Source: Methyloterricola oryzae (GTDB lineage Bacteria > Pseudomonadota > Gammaproteobacteria > Methylococcales > Methylococcaceae). Taken from it: DNA of 64,000 nucleotides. A program made the position numbers and the translations under genes. Shown here piece after piece: positions 53,321 through 61,613 of the stretch. Where the stretch lies: positions 1 to 64,000 of the forward strand of contig NZ_JYNS01000013.1 in the NCBI RefSeq assembly GCF_000934725.1, written 5' to 3'. Numbering within the stretch: the stretch's first letter is position 1; every line of letters starts with the position of its first letter. A model generated the notes under the pieces. It made no database searches, had not been told where the DNA came from, and was given only the letters and a program-made list of their open reading frames with translations.

Positions 53321-54168
53321 GCCTGGAAGAAATAACGGGTGAGGGCGTCGGCGTCAAACCGGTCTTCGATGAAGAAGGGTTCCCGTCCGTGGCTGACGAA
53401 CAGATGGCGCAGTTCGGCGCGGCGTTCCGCGTAGGCCGCTCGGATGCGTGCCCGCAGGGAGGGGCGCATGAACAGTCGGCGCCGCTGGCCGGTTTCAGGA
53501 TCGGCCCACTCTGTCCAGCCCCAGGCCGGCAGCCTGGCATACTCGGCGCTGTCCCACAGCACCAGGGGGACCACGTCATGGTGCAGCAGGGCCTGCAAGG
53601 TGTGCTCGATCGAGCCTGTCGCGGCATGGAAATCCGACAGCAAAAACACCAGCGCCTTGCGCCTGCCCATTTCAGCCGCACAGGCCGCCAGGCCGCCGAA
53701 GTGGCGCCCGGAGGGCCTGAGCTGGCTCAAGCGCGCGCGCAGGTCGCCGGCCAAGCCCTTGTGCCAGCGCAAGGGGATGGTCAGTTCCGGCAGGAGGGTC
53801 TCGCCGCAGCCGAAAAACCCGAAGGGATCTCCGGTGCGGTAGGCGGAAAAGGCGATGGCGGCGGCGAGCTCGGCCAGCATGTCGGTCTTGCTGCGAGTCC
53901 CCACGAAGCCCATGGAGGCGGACAGATCCGCCAGCAGGTAGACCGGAATGGCGCTGCTCTGGCGGAAACTTTTGACCATCAGGTGGCCGAAGGGATTGGC
54001 CAGGGTCGCGCGCACGTCGAGGTGGCGCGGGTCCGGCTGGGACAGCCAGGAAGCGTGTCCCTGGAATTCGAAACCATCGCCGACCGAGACGCCGGCATGA
54101 TGGCCGGGGTGGGCGCCGAATGCGCGCCAGGGCACTTGGTAGTGGAATTCCCGGATCATCGCCGCCAT
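53317..54168 (-). CDS. mxaS: MxaS-like DUF58 protein
   Basis: A 283-residue DUF58 protein from ATG 54168 (MAAMIREFHYQVP); a longer frame to 54348 would overlap mxaR and looks wrong. The degenerate VWA-like core shows LADLSASMGFVGTRSKTD, with the DxSxS motif intact, and KALVFLLSDFH. DUF58 partners of MoxR ATPases bridge the chaperone to its VWA clients. The gene follows mxaR after 22 bases. Confidence 0.8.
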   Translation of the reverse strand: MAAMIREFHYQVPWRAFGAHPGHHAGVSVGDGFEFQGHASWLSQPDPRHLDVRATLANPFGHLMVKSFRQSSAIPVYLLADLSASMGFVGTRSKTDMLAELAAAIAFSAYRTGDPFGFFGCGETLLPELTIPLRWHKGLAGDLRARLSQLRPSGRHFGGLAACAAEMGRRKALVFLLSDFHAATGSIEHTLQALLHHDVVPLVLWDSAEYARLPAWGWTEWADPETGQRRRLFMRPSLRARIRAAYAERRAELRHLFVSHGREPFFIEDRFDADALTRYFFQA

Positions 54169-54190
54169 CGGGTGCCGCCGGGCCCTGGAC

Positions 54191-55219
54191 TCAAGGCGCC
54201 GCCACCTGGCGCAGGATCTCGGCAATGAAGGCGTCGATGAGCGCCGTCCGGCGCATTTCATAGACGGGCGTGAAGAAGACACGATGCGCCACCGTCTCGC
54301 GGAATACCGCCTGCAAATCCTCGGGAAGCAGATGGTCGCGGCCTTCAAGCCAGGCTCGGGTGCGAGCCGCGCGCATCATCATGCTCATGCCGCGGGCGCT
54401 GGCCCCGGCCAGCAGCAGGCGGTCCATGTCGACTCCTTCGAGGCTGACGCCAAATGCCTGGGGCTTGCGCGTTGCCAGCCAGAGGTTCAGGGCGTACTGC
54501 TGCAGGGTGTCGCTGGCGCGGACCTTGGTCTGTATGACGCGGGCAACATCGGCAATCTGCGAATACGGAAGGATGGCCGGCGGGATGGCGTCGATCAGGC
54601 GGTCCACGTCGTGGAAACGGGGGCTGAACATGAGTTCGCGCTGCAGGGCCGGATCCTCCGGCGTCTCGATGTGCAGTTCCATCAGGAAGCGATCCCGCGC
54701 CGCCGAGGGGATCTCGAAAGTTTCCTCCTTTTCCACCCGATTGCGGTCGGCGAAGACCAGCAGATGGGGAAAGCAGTACTCGCGGTTGAAGGCGCTGACG
54801 CTGCGTTCCGCCATGACCCTAAGCAGCAGGGAATGGACTTGCGGGCGGGCCCGGTTCACCTCGTTGAAGAAAAAGATCGAAAGGTCTTCCCCGTGCTTGA
54901 GGATGGGGCCTGGGTCCACCTGCGGTTTGCCCAGTTCGTTGATGTAGGTGTGGTAGACCAGGTCGTTGGGCATCAGGTCGATAGTGCCCTCGATGCGTTC
55001 GTAGGCGCCGCCGACGCCTCGGGCTACGGCCCGAAGCAAGGTGGTCTTGCCTACGCCGACGTCGCCTTCCAGCATGACATGTCCGCGGGCGAAGATGGCG
55101 AGGGTGATCAAGCGTACGGCTTGCTCCAGTCCCAGGACGGTCTGGTTGATGACGTTTTCGAAGCGGGCGGCGCGGGCGCGCCAGTCGGCGAGGAGCGTAT
55201 CCTTCTGGTGCTCGGACAT
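54191..55219 (-). CDS. mxaR: MxaR/MoxR-type AAA+ ATPase
   Basis: A 342-residue AAA+ ATPase, first gene of the minus-strand mxa operon. Walker A is GDVGVGKTTLL (about residue 55). Walker B is FFFNEVNRARPQ, where most MoxR proteins have DEINRA. Sensor 1 FADRNRVEKEETFEIPSAARDRF is intact, and a lid domain follows with SARGMSMMMRAARTRAWLEGRD. It should remodel the VWA proteins during methanol dehydrogenase maturation. The structural genes mxaF, J, G and I are not in the window. Confidence 0.88.
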   Translation of the reverse strand: MSEHQKDTLLADWRARAARFENVINQTVLGLEQAVRLITLAIFARGHVMLEGDVGVGKTTLLRAVARGVGGAYERIEGTIDLMPNDLVYHTYINELGKPQVDPGPILKHGEDLSIFFFNEVNRARPQVHSLLLRVMAERSVSAFNREYCFPHLLVFADRNRVEKEETFEIPSAARDRFLMELHIETPEDPALQRELMFSPRFHDVDRLIDAIPPAILPYSQIADVARVIQTKVRASDTLQQYALNLWLATRKPQAFGVSLEGVDMDRLLLAGASARGMSMMMRAARTRAWLEGRDHLLPEDLQAVFRETVAHRVFFTPVYEMRRTALIDAFIAEILRQVAAP

Positions 55220-55606
55220 GGTCAGGGGCGTGGTGGAGAGAGGGCTTGATTCGATTTAGAGTGGGTTACGAAGATTAAACACCAAATCCAGTTTGCTTAG
55301 AATCCTGCTCAATGCGGGCCACCGGATTTTGATGGCGTCTCGTCGACTTCCACTGCCGTGGCAATCGCGTTCGTTGGAAACCCTCAGCCGCCGTCACAAA
55401 TATGCTTCGAGCGGGACTTAGGAGTCGACACGAGCCCCATTCTCTGTGTACCATAAATGGCTTTTAACCTTGCGCTTTGACTCACCGGGTAAGCCTCTGG
55501 CAGGCACGTCTAGCGGGTGGTTTCGGATGGGGTGTTCGCCGGCCAGCAGCCTGATGAGCTATGCTGAGATCGGCATTTCAATGACAAAGATTTACGGGAA
55601 ACATCA
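55220..55606. other. 387-bp divergent gap between mxaR and hpf
   Basis: No gene seen. It should hold the mxaR promoter at the left and the hpf promoter at the right. CGTCACAAATATG at 55392 resembles one half of the TGTCACA-type palindrome found at 26167-26190. No methanol-dehydrogenase-type regulator site can be named from sequence alone. Confidence 0.4.
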
Positions 55607-55978
55607 ATGCAAGTACCTCTAGAGATTACGTTTCGTGGCTTTCCTCACTCCGATGCCGTCGAGACCAAGATCCGCGAGAAGGCGGCCAAGCTGGAGCAGT
55701 TCTACGATCACATCATTAGCTGCAAAGTCGCCGTCGAAACCGAGCACCATAATCAGCACCAGGGTAATCTTTACCATGTGCGCATCGATTTGAGCGTACC
55801 CAACAAGCATATCGTGGTCAGCCGCGAGCACCACGACAAGCAAGCCCATGAAGACGTCTACGTGGCGCTGCGCGACGCATTCGATGCAGCCAAGCGGCAA
55901 TTGGAAGAATTCGCCCGCATGCAGCGCGGTGAAGTGAAACGTCACCAGGCGCCTGCCGCCACCGATACCAACTGGTAA
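55607..55978 (+). CDS. hpf: Ribosome hibernation promoting factor
   Basis: A 123-residue HPF/YfiA-family protein that binds the decoding centre of idle ribosomes. MQVPLEITFRGFPHSDAVETKIREKAAKLEQFYDHI is the typical N-terminus, with conserved basic residues in HKNR-like positions and KQAHEDVYVALRDAFDAAKRQLEEFA near the end. It has a slightly long C-terminal tail but lacks the dimerisation domain of long HPF. Normally located after rpoN; here it stands alone and is followed by a 13-bp perfect hairpin. Confidence 0.92.
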   Translation: MQVPLEITFRGFPHSDAVETKIREKAAKLEQFYDHIISCKVAVETEHHNQHQGNLYHVRIDLSVPNKHIVVSREHHDKQAHEDVYVALRDAFDAAKRQLEEFARMQRGEVKRHQAPAATDTNW

Positions 55979-55991
55979 TCCCAGCGTTTGT

Positions 55992-56022
55992 GCGTCAGGC
56001 GGCGTAAGGCGCCGCCTGACGC
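55992..56022 (+). terminator. Strong hairpin after hpf
   Basis: A perfect 13-bp stem (GCGTCAGGCGGCG with CGCCGCCTGACGC) encloses a TAAGG loop, 13 bases after the hpf stop. No T-run follows, so it is a strong stem-loop terminator candidate of uncertain mechanism. Confidence 0.6.
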
Positions 56023-56161
56023 CGTCCGTGCAGTCAGCGGACTGCTTACGCCGTTCCGAAATCTATGCTATAAAACCGCGGCTCACTAGCAGCTGTCAGG
56101 AATCAAGTGTTCCTGGCGTTTCTGGCGCGGTACTTTTCACATAGCAATGGTTCATTAAAAT

Positions 56162-56803
56162 ATGGAAAAACAACTGCATGGCGTTAAGCGGGTTTCAATG
56201 CTGAAGATCGGTGTCTGTGCGCTGGCCCTGGCGCTTACCGGACTGGCTGTTGTGGGCTGCGATAGCGGGCCTTCGGGTGGATCGTCCTCCAGCGAGTCGC
56301 CCATGGAAGCCAACATCAGCGGCAGCGTCGCCGACCACAAAGGTCCGGTGGCGGAAGGCAAGATCGAGGTGAAGGATAAATCCGGATCGATCGTTGCCAG
56401 CACCCAGTTCACCAATTCCAAATACTCGGTCACGGTTCCTGCCAGCGCGGGTTATCCGATCGTGATTACGGCTTTTCCGGCGGCAGGTTCGGTTTCCAGC
56501 GATCCCATCAAGGCCGTGGTAACCAGCCCCCTTGCGGACCGCATGGACGTCTCCTCGGTGACCAACTATGTGGTTGACAATGCCCTGGCCCTGGGCGGAC
56601 TTACCGCCGAGAACATTGCCAAGGCATCCGGCGGCGCCATCGGCATGCGCCAGGCCCAAGGTGTCAGCGCCGGAGCCGGCGGTTCCGGCGGTGGCCCCGG
56701 CAACAGCGGCGGCGGTGCAGGGCAGGGTGGCCATGCGGGCCACAACATGTCGCAAATGAATTCCGGCATGAAGGCTGACGAGTCCAAGGAAGAAGCGAAA
56801 TAA
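56162..56803 (+). CDS. Putative lipoprotein with Gly/Ser-rich tail
   Basis: A 213-residue exported protein. The N-terminal hydrophobic segment ends in the lipobox-like VVGC (Cys33), suggesting a lipoprotein; ATG 56198 would give a shorter signal. The body (residues 50-150) has the beta-sandwich look of a carboxypeptidase-regulatory-like domain: ISGSVADHKGPVAEGKIEVKDKSG, then SVTVPASAGYPIVITAF. The C-terminus is Gly/Ser-rich with His/Met near the end (GGHAGHNMSQMNSGM), possibly copper-binding. No family named. Confidence 0.7.
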   Translation: MEKQLHGVKRVSMLKIGVCALALALTGLAVVGCDSGPSGGSSSSESPMEANISGSVADHKGPVAEGKIEVKDKSGSIVASTQFTNSKYSVTVPASAGYPIVITAFPAAGSVSSDPIKAVVTSPLADRMDVSSVTNYVVDNALALGGLTAENIAKASGGAIGMRQAQGVSAGAGGSGGGPGNSGGGAGQGGHAGHNMSQMNSGMKADESKEEAK

Positions 56804-56836
56804 GACACCGAGCCGCAGGCATTGCGGCGGAGAGAG

Positions 56837-56880
56837 GGCCCGTTTCCCCTGTCTGGTTTCGGCGAGGCAGGGGGCGGGCC
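56837..56880 (+). terminator. Imperfect stem-loop between lipoprotein and RibD-type gene
   Basis: GGCCCG pairs with CGGGCC, and the inner CCCCTG with CAGGGG, giving a long interrupted stem followed by GTTTC. It ends 12 bases before the proposed TTG start of the reductase gene, so it may be a leader structure affecting that start as much as a terminator. Confidence 0.5.
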
Positions 56881-56892
56881 GTTTCATAGGAG

Positions 56893-57756
56893 TTGAACGC
56901 ACAAGCGGCATTGGACAAGCAAATTTTCCGCCTTTTTCCGGGGCCTTTCGAAGCGGTCCCATTGCAGGGTCTATACCTGAAGCTGGGCCTGCATGAACTC
57001 GGCACGCCGGCGACGCCATTCGTGTACGCCAATTTCCTCGCCAGCCTGGATGGGCGCATTGCCCTAGAAGACAGCAGCAGCGGCGAGACCTATCTGCCCA
57101 AGAGCCTGACTACCCCGGACGATTTCCGTCTTTTTCTGGAGCTTCAAGCCCAGGCCGACTGTTTGATCACCCACGGCGGCTATCTGCGCTCGCTGCAGCA
57201 GGGCCGCTTGGGCAACATCCTGCAGGTGGGCCTGCGCGAGGAGTCGGCCGACCTGGCGCAGTGGCGATTGAATCAGGGGCTTAGTGCGCAGCCGGCAGTG
57301 GTCATCGCGAGCGCCAGCCTGGATTTCCCCTTGCCCGATACCTTGCGGCAGTTTGGTCAACCCTGCTATGTCGCGACGGGGCGCCGGGCGGACCCGGAAC
57401 GCGTGGCGTACTGGCGCGAACAGGGCATCGACGTAATCTTTGCGGGCGCCGGCCGCATGGTGGAAGGGGCGCCACTGGTTAAGGCCCTGGGCGAGCGCGA
57501 GTATCGCAGTCTCTATCTGATCGCCGGGCCGCATATGCTGGACACCATGGTGCGCGACGGCCAGTTGTCGCGCCTGTTCCAGACCATCACCCATCAGTTG
57601 ATGGGCGGCGCCGGGTTTCGCACGGTTTCTCCTCCAGGGCCGGAACTGGGTCTGTTCGGGCGGCTAAAGATGCGTTCCCTGTATTACGACCCTTCGTCGC
57701 CGGACGAAACCGGGCAATGGTTCGCCCAGTTCGACAATCTGTCTCCCAATCGCTGA
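56893..57756 (+). CDS. RibD C-terminal-type (DHFR-like) reductase
   Basis: A reductase-fold protein of about 287 residues, with no deaminase domain. Features include VYANFLASLDGRIALED (substrate/NADPH-binding start of the RibD_C fold), ITHGGYLRS, and a late LIAGPHMLDTMVRDGQLSRLFQTITHQLMGGAG. The first start codon in frame is TTG 56893, directly after AGGAG; TTG 56911 has an AGGAG-to-start gap of 18, so the true start is uncertain. Lying beside folP it may reduce a pterin, as DHFR-like or dihydromethanopterin reductases do, rather than a riboflavin intermediate. This is inference. Confidence 0.75.
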   Translation: MNAQAALDKQIFRLFPGPFEAVPLQGLYLKLGLHELGTPATPFVYANFLASLDGRIALEDSSSGETYLPKSLTTPDDFRLFLELQAQADCLITHGGYLRSLQQGRLGNILQVGLREESADLAQWRLNQGLSAQPAVVIASASLDFPLPDTLRQFGQPCYVATGRRADPERVAYWREQGIDVIFAGAGRMVEGAPLVKALGEREYRSLYLIAGPHMLDTMVRDGQLSRLFQTITHQLMGGAGFRTVSPPGPELGLFGRLKMRSLYYDPSSPDETGQWFAQFDNLSPNR

Positions 57757-57773
57757 ACACGTTCGTTCTTGCC

Positions 57774-58619
57774 ATGAACCGTTATCACGCGCTGCGCGCC
57801 CAGGGCCGACCCCTGATTATGGGCATTCTTAATGCGACGCCGGACAGCTTTTCCGACGGCGGGCTCTACAATGCTCCCGAACAGGCGGTGGAGCGTGGCC
57901 TGGAAATGGCGTCGCAGGGTGCGGACCTCATCGACGTGGGCGGCGAGTCGACTCGGCCGGGGGCCGATCCCGTGGGCGAACAGGAGCAATTGGCCCGTGT
58001 GTTGCCGGTCGTCCGGAGCCTGCGGGCCCGGTTGCCGGAAACCTGCGCCATCAGCATCGATACGACCCGGTCCCGGGTGGCCGAAGCGGCGCTGGACGCC
58101 GGTGCCGACCTCATCAATGATGTCTCTGCGGGGCGCGACGATGCAGGGATGTTCGCGCTGGCGGCGCGGCGGCGAGTGCCCCTCGTCATCATGCACATGC
58201 AAGGTACCCCCAAGACCATGCAGGATGGTCCATACTACGAGCGCGCAGTGGACGAGGTGCTGGACTTTCTCCTGGATCGCGCGCGGGCTGCGGAGGCTGC
58301 GGGCATCGATCGTTCGGACATCATCCTCGATCCGGGCATCGGCTTTGGCAAGCGGCGGCAGGACAACCTGCAATTGATGGCGCATCTGCAACGTTTCTGC
58401 GCGAGTGGCTATGACGTTCTGCTCGGCACCAGCCGCAAGCGTTTCATGGGCGCCGTCTGCAACGAGACTCGCCCTGAGGCCCTGGTCGCCGCCACGGTGG
58501 CTACCACCGCGCTGGGTGTTGCATCAGGTGTGCGGGTATTTCGCGTCCATGACGTTCGCGAGAACCGCCAGGCTGCCGATGTGGCCTACGCTATTCTTGA
58601 GGCTGCCGAAGGTGCTTGA
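57774..58619 (+). CDS. folP: Dihydropteroate synthase
   Basis: A 281-residue TIM-barrel enzyme joining p-aminobenzoate to dihydropterin pyrophosphate. ATG 57774 (MNRYHALRAQGRPLIMGILNATPDSFSDGG) gives the standard start; a longer frame to 57717 is unnecessary. LIDVGGESTRPGADPV, ISIDTTRSRVAE, LINDVSAGRDD, MHMQGTPKTMQ, DPGIGFGK and LLGTSRKRF are all present. It overlaps neither neighbour; 17 bases separate it from the reductase gene. Confidence 0.96.
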   Translation: MNRYHALRAQGRPLIMGILNATPDSFSDGGLYNAPEQAVERGLEMASQGADLIDVGGESTRPGADPVGEQEQLARVLPVVRSLRARLPETCAISIDTTRSRVAEAALDAGADLINDVSAGRDDAGMFALAARRRVPLVIMHMQGTPKTMQDGPYYERAVDEVLDFLLDRARAAEAAGIDRSDIILDPGIGFGKRRQDNLQLMAHLQRFCASGYDVLLGTSRKRFMGAVCNETRPEALVAATVATTALGVASGVRVFRVHDVRENRQAADVAYAILEAAEGA

Positions 58620-58674
58620 TTGCGACGCCCTTTCTGAGCGAGACACTCACCCGTTTTCCGGATTTCATCTTGCC

Positions 58675-59850
58675 ATGACCAGACGTTCCCGTTCATTTGT
58701 GTTGACGCTGACCCTCGCCTTGCTGTCGCCGGGCTGCACATCCAATCCGCCGCAGCACAAGGCTGGCTTGCGCACTGCCGTCGCGGCGCCGCCAGCCTCT
58801 GGAATCGCGCGGCAGATGCCGGCGCCATCAGCCATGCAAGCGACGGCTGCCCCAGTCATCCCGGCGAGCAAGCCCTTGAGTGAGCCGGTTGGGCCCTACC
58901 GGGCCACGCGGGTGTTAGGCGACTACGCGGGCTACGATGCGGTTGATCAATTTATCGATCGTATGGCCGCACGGCACGGATTCACCCGGGAGTACCTCAA
59001 CGGCCTGTTCTCCCAGGTGAGCCGCAAGGACTGGACCTTGAACTACATGGCGCGGCAAGCCGGCGCGGCTGCTTCGCCGCGGCCAGGGGCCTGGACCCGC
59101 TATCGCGCGCAGTTTCTGACGGAGGCCCATATCGCGGGCGGTGCCGCCTTTTGGAACCGGCATGCGGAGGCCCTGCGTCGGGCCAGCGAACGCTATGGCG
59201 TGCCCCCTGAGTACATCATCGGCATCATGGGGGTGGAAACGATCTACGGGCGCAACCTGGGCAGCCACCGCATCGTGGATGCGCTTACCACCCTGGCGTT
59301 CGATTACCCGCGTCGCGGTGATTATTTCGCCGAGGAGTTGGAAAACTTTCTGATCATGACCCGGGAAGAAGGCATCGACCCTACCGAGCCGGTCGGTTCC
59401 TTTGCCGGGGCGATGGGGCTGGGCCAGTTCATGCCGGGGAGCTTCCTGAAATGGGCGGTGGATTTCAACCGTGACGGCCGCCGGGACCTGTGGGAAGCGG
59501 ACGACGCGGTGGGCAGCATCGCCAATTATTTCGCCCAGCACGGCTGGCGCAGTGGGGAGCCGGTGGTGACCCGTGCCGTGGTCACGGGCTCCGCGGTGGA
59601 GAGTCTTGAGAGCGGTTACGACGCGCAATATTCGCTCGCCGAGTTGCAGCGTTATGGCATTCAGCCGGCCGACCATTGTCCCGACGGGCAGCGTGTCCGC
59701 TTGCTGCGGCTGCGCGCGGCGCAAGGCGACGAATACTGGCTGGGCCACGAAAACTTCTACGTCATCACCCGTTACAATCACAGCACCCATTACGCGATGG
59801 CGGTGCACGAGCTGGCCCAGGCGGTCCGCGCCCGTTATCTGCGCGGCTGA
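58675..59850 (+). CDS. mltB: Lytic murein transglycosylase B
   Basis: A 391-residue lipoprotein that cleaves peptidoglycan glycan strands. ATG 58675 opens a signal peptide ending in the lipobox LSPGC. The catalytic Glu lies in IGIMGVETIYGRNLG. DALTTLAFDYPRRGDYFAEELENFL, GSFAGAMGLGQFMPGSFLKWA and DLWEADDAVGSIANYFAQHGW follow in the order of the MltB family. It is 55 bases downstream of folP. Confidence 0.95.
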   Translation: MTRRSRSFVLTLTLALLSPGCTSNPPQHKAGLRTAVAAPPASGIARQMPAPSAMQATAAPVIPASKPLSEPVGPYRATRVLGDYAGYDAVDQFIDRMAARHGFTREYLNGLFSQVSRKDWTLNYMARQAGAAASPRPGAWTRYRAQFLTEAHIAGGAAFWNRHAEALRRASERYGVPPEYIIGIMGVETIYGRNLGSHRIVDALTTLAFDYPRRGDYFAEELENFLIMTREEGIDPTEPVGSFAGAMGLGQFMPGSFLKWAVDFNRDGRRDLWEADDAVGSIANYFAQHGWRSGEPVVTRAVVTGSAVESLESGYDAQYSLAELQRYGIQPADHCPDGQRVRLLRLRAAQGDEYWLGHENFYVITRYNHSTHYAMAVHELAQAVRARYLRG

Positions 59851-59964
59851 TCTGCCCCGAGCGGTGGGCGTCGTCGTCGCTGCCTGACGAACACCCATGA
59901 ACTTTTCCCGAAATCGGCGATTCCAAGGTTAGAATGGCATTGTCGGGCTCTTGCGGGAGGGGCT

Positions 59965-60654
59965 ATGGTTGCTTGGCTGGCTTGGATTGGCGTCGTCACG
60001 GGCGGGTGTTACGCGGCTGCGGCCTGGGCGGATATTGACCACACGCTGTCTTTGAGCGTGGTGCAGATTCAGGGCTATCCGGGAACCGGCCGGGTTGCCT
60101 TGGGCTCGGGCGTTGTGGTGGCGCCGGGACGTGTGGCCACCAACTGTCATGTAACGCAGAAATCCAAAGTGGTGGTGATCAACAAAGGGGCGCAACAGGT
60201 CAAGGCCAGCGCCCAGCGGGCAGACGTAGAGAAGGACCTCTGCCTGCTGGACGCACCGGAACTGCAACTGCCGGTTGCCCGCTTGGGTCGCTCGTCCAGT
60301 CTGAAAGTGGGTGAGACCTTATACCTGTACGGCTATCCGCGTGCGACCGGGATAGCTTTCTCCCAAGGGAGCGTGCAGTCGCTGCACGCTTTCAAGAACA
60401 GTCTGGTTATCGAAACCTCGGCCGATCTTACCGAGGGAGCCAGTGGCGGCGGCATTTTCGATGACGCCGGTAAGCTGATGGGCTTGGCCACGTTTTTCTC
60501 CGCAGGACACAGTGGCCGCAACTACGCAATTCCCGCGGACTGGATATCAGGCCTTTCGCGTAAGCCGCGCCGCGAGATCGCGCCCATGGACGGCCTTCCG
60601 TTCTGGCAGGATCTAGCGCACCTGCCTAAGTTCCTCAAGGTTCCAGGCCAGTAG
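59965..60654 (+). CDS. Exported trypsin-like serine protease
   Basis: A 229-residue periplasmic S1-family protease with a signal peptide (WLAWIGVVTGGCYAAAAWA). The catalytic triad is visible: H62 in ATNCHVT, D91 in KDLCLLD and S160 in EGASGGGIF. No PDZ domain is present, unlike DegP/HtrA. The C-terminal tail after residue 195 has no known match. It stands alone between mltB and zur. Confidence 0.87.
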   Translation: MVAWLAWIGVVTGGCYAAAAWADIDHTLSLSVVQIQGYPGTGRVALGSGVVVAPGRVATNCHVTQKSKVVVINKGAQQVKASAQRADVEKDLCLLDAPELQLPVARLGRSSSLKVGETLYLYGYPRATGIAFSQGSVQSLHAFKNSLVIETSADLTEGASGGGIFDDAGKLMGLATFFSAGHSGRNYAIPADWISGLSRKPRREIAPMDGLPFWQDLAHLPKFLKVPGQ

Positions 60655-60812
60655 CGTAGACTCTCAGCAGAGGTCTGCGTCTTCGCTGGTGGCGTAAATC
60701 AAGGCCTGATTTCCGCCTCGGCTTTTCCCCTGTACTGATCATCTTCCAGTAGCTTGGACCCCGCAATTGGCAGGGCAGCCCGCAATTGCCGCGGGTGGTC
60801 CGCTTGTGCTAC

Positions 60813-60820
60813 GTTATAAC
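60813..60820. promoter_or_regulatory. GTTATAAC palindrome before zur
   Basis: A perfect 8-bp palindrome 21 bases before the zur start, in TACGTTATAACC. A similar TACGATATAAC follows the gene near 61342. It resembles the ATAAC core of Zur/Fur boxes and overlaps a possible -10, so autoregulation is plausible but unproven. Confidence 0.35.
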
Positions 60821-60840
60821 CCTGTATCGAGGAGCCATTC

Positions 60841-61323
60841 ATGAGTGCCATGACCGGGCATGACCATAAGTCGTGCGTCAACAAGGCCATCCATACGGCG
60901 GAACACCTCTGCCAGGCCCGCGGTGTCCGCCTGACGCCCATACGCCGGCGCGTGCTTGAATTGATCTGGGACAGTCACAAAGCAGTCAAGGCCTATGATC
61001 TGCTCGAAAGGATCAAGCCGTCCGACTATGCCGCGAAGCCGGCGACCGTATACCGGGCGCTGGAGTTCCTGATGGAGCAAGGGCTGATTCACCGTGTGGA
61101 GAGTCTCAACGCCTTTGTCGGATGCGTCTGTTCCGAATCACAGCACGAACTCTTGCTACTGATCTGCGAGCGCTGCGAGGAAGTCGAGGAACGGCCGGCG
61201 CCCGATGTGATGAGCGCCCTCAGCCGTGAAATTCTGCGGGCGGGATTTCTGGTTCACCACAAGGCCATCGAGGTGCACGGCGTCTGCGCCCGCTGTATCG
61301 AGCGCGAGCAGGGCCTGGTCTGA
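60841..61323 (+). CDS. zur: Fur-family regulator, probable Zur
   Basis: A 160-residue metalloregulator that represses zinc-uptake genes. GGAG lies about six bases upstream of the ATG. The winged HTH has RLTPIRRRVLELIWDS, KAYDLLERI, KPATVYRALEFLMEQGLIH. The structural zinc site has paired CxxC motifs, CERC near residue 112 and CARC near 151; Cys/His residues at CVCSESQHE may form the sensing site. Zur fits better than Fur because of the Cys-rich pattern and shorter N-terminus. No zinc transporter is adjacent. Confidence 0.88.
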   Translation: MSAMTGHDHKSCVNKAIHTAEHLCQARGVRLTPIRRRVLELIWDSHKAVKAYDLLERIKPSDYAAKPATVYRALEFLMEQGLIHRVESLNAFVGCVCSESQHELLLLICERCEEVEERPAPDVMSALSREILRAGFLVHHKAIEVHGVCARCIEREQGLV

Positions 61324-61575
61324 TGGTCGTAGTCGAAATTGCTACGATATAACATGTTTGTGGTGTTGCCTTTAGGCACTGCCTAAGCGGGGAACGGCCA
61401 CCGGTGTGATTTGTATGCCTAGGGTACAGTGTCGCAGGGCGGCAAAGTGCCGTGTCTTTGGATAATCGGTGGGACTCGCTTCCCGCGAAATTCCGTTTTG
61501 AGGTGCCGCAAGTGGTAATACCACGCGGAGACGGGGGCTAGCGACGCCGTAATAGTTGCATTCGGCGCGAGAGGG

Positions 61576-61597
61576 GGGAGCGGCCAAGGCCGCTCCC
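61576..61597. terminator. Perfect 10-bp hairpin beyond the zur-side convergent genes
   Basis: GGGAGCGGCC and GGCCGCTCCC flank only AA, a 22-base perfect palindrome 17 bases past the end of the minus-strand secreted-protein gene. No T-run on either strand. Likely a 3'-end structure for that gene. Confidence 0.55.
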
Positions 61598-61613
61598 AGG
61601 GGCATAAGATTGG

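Noticed and set aside
61324-61575. Cyclic-di-GMP or other riboswitch in the gap after zur
   Set aside because: Several small hairpins are present but no match to a riboswitch core that I know.
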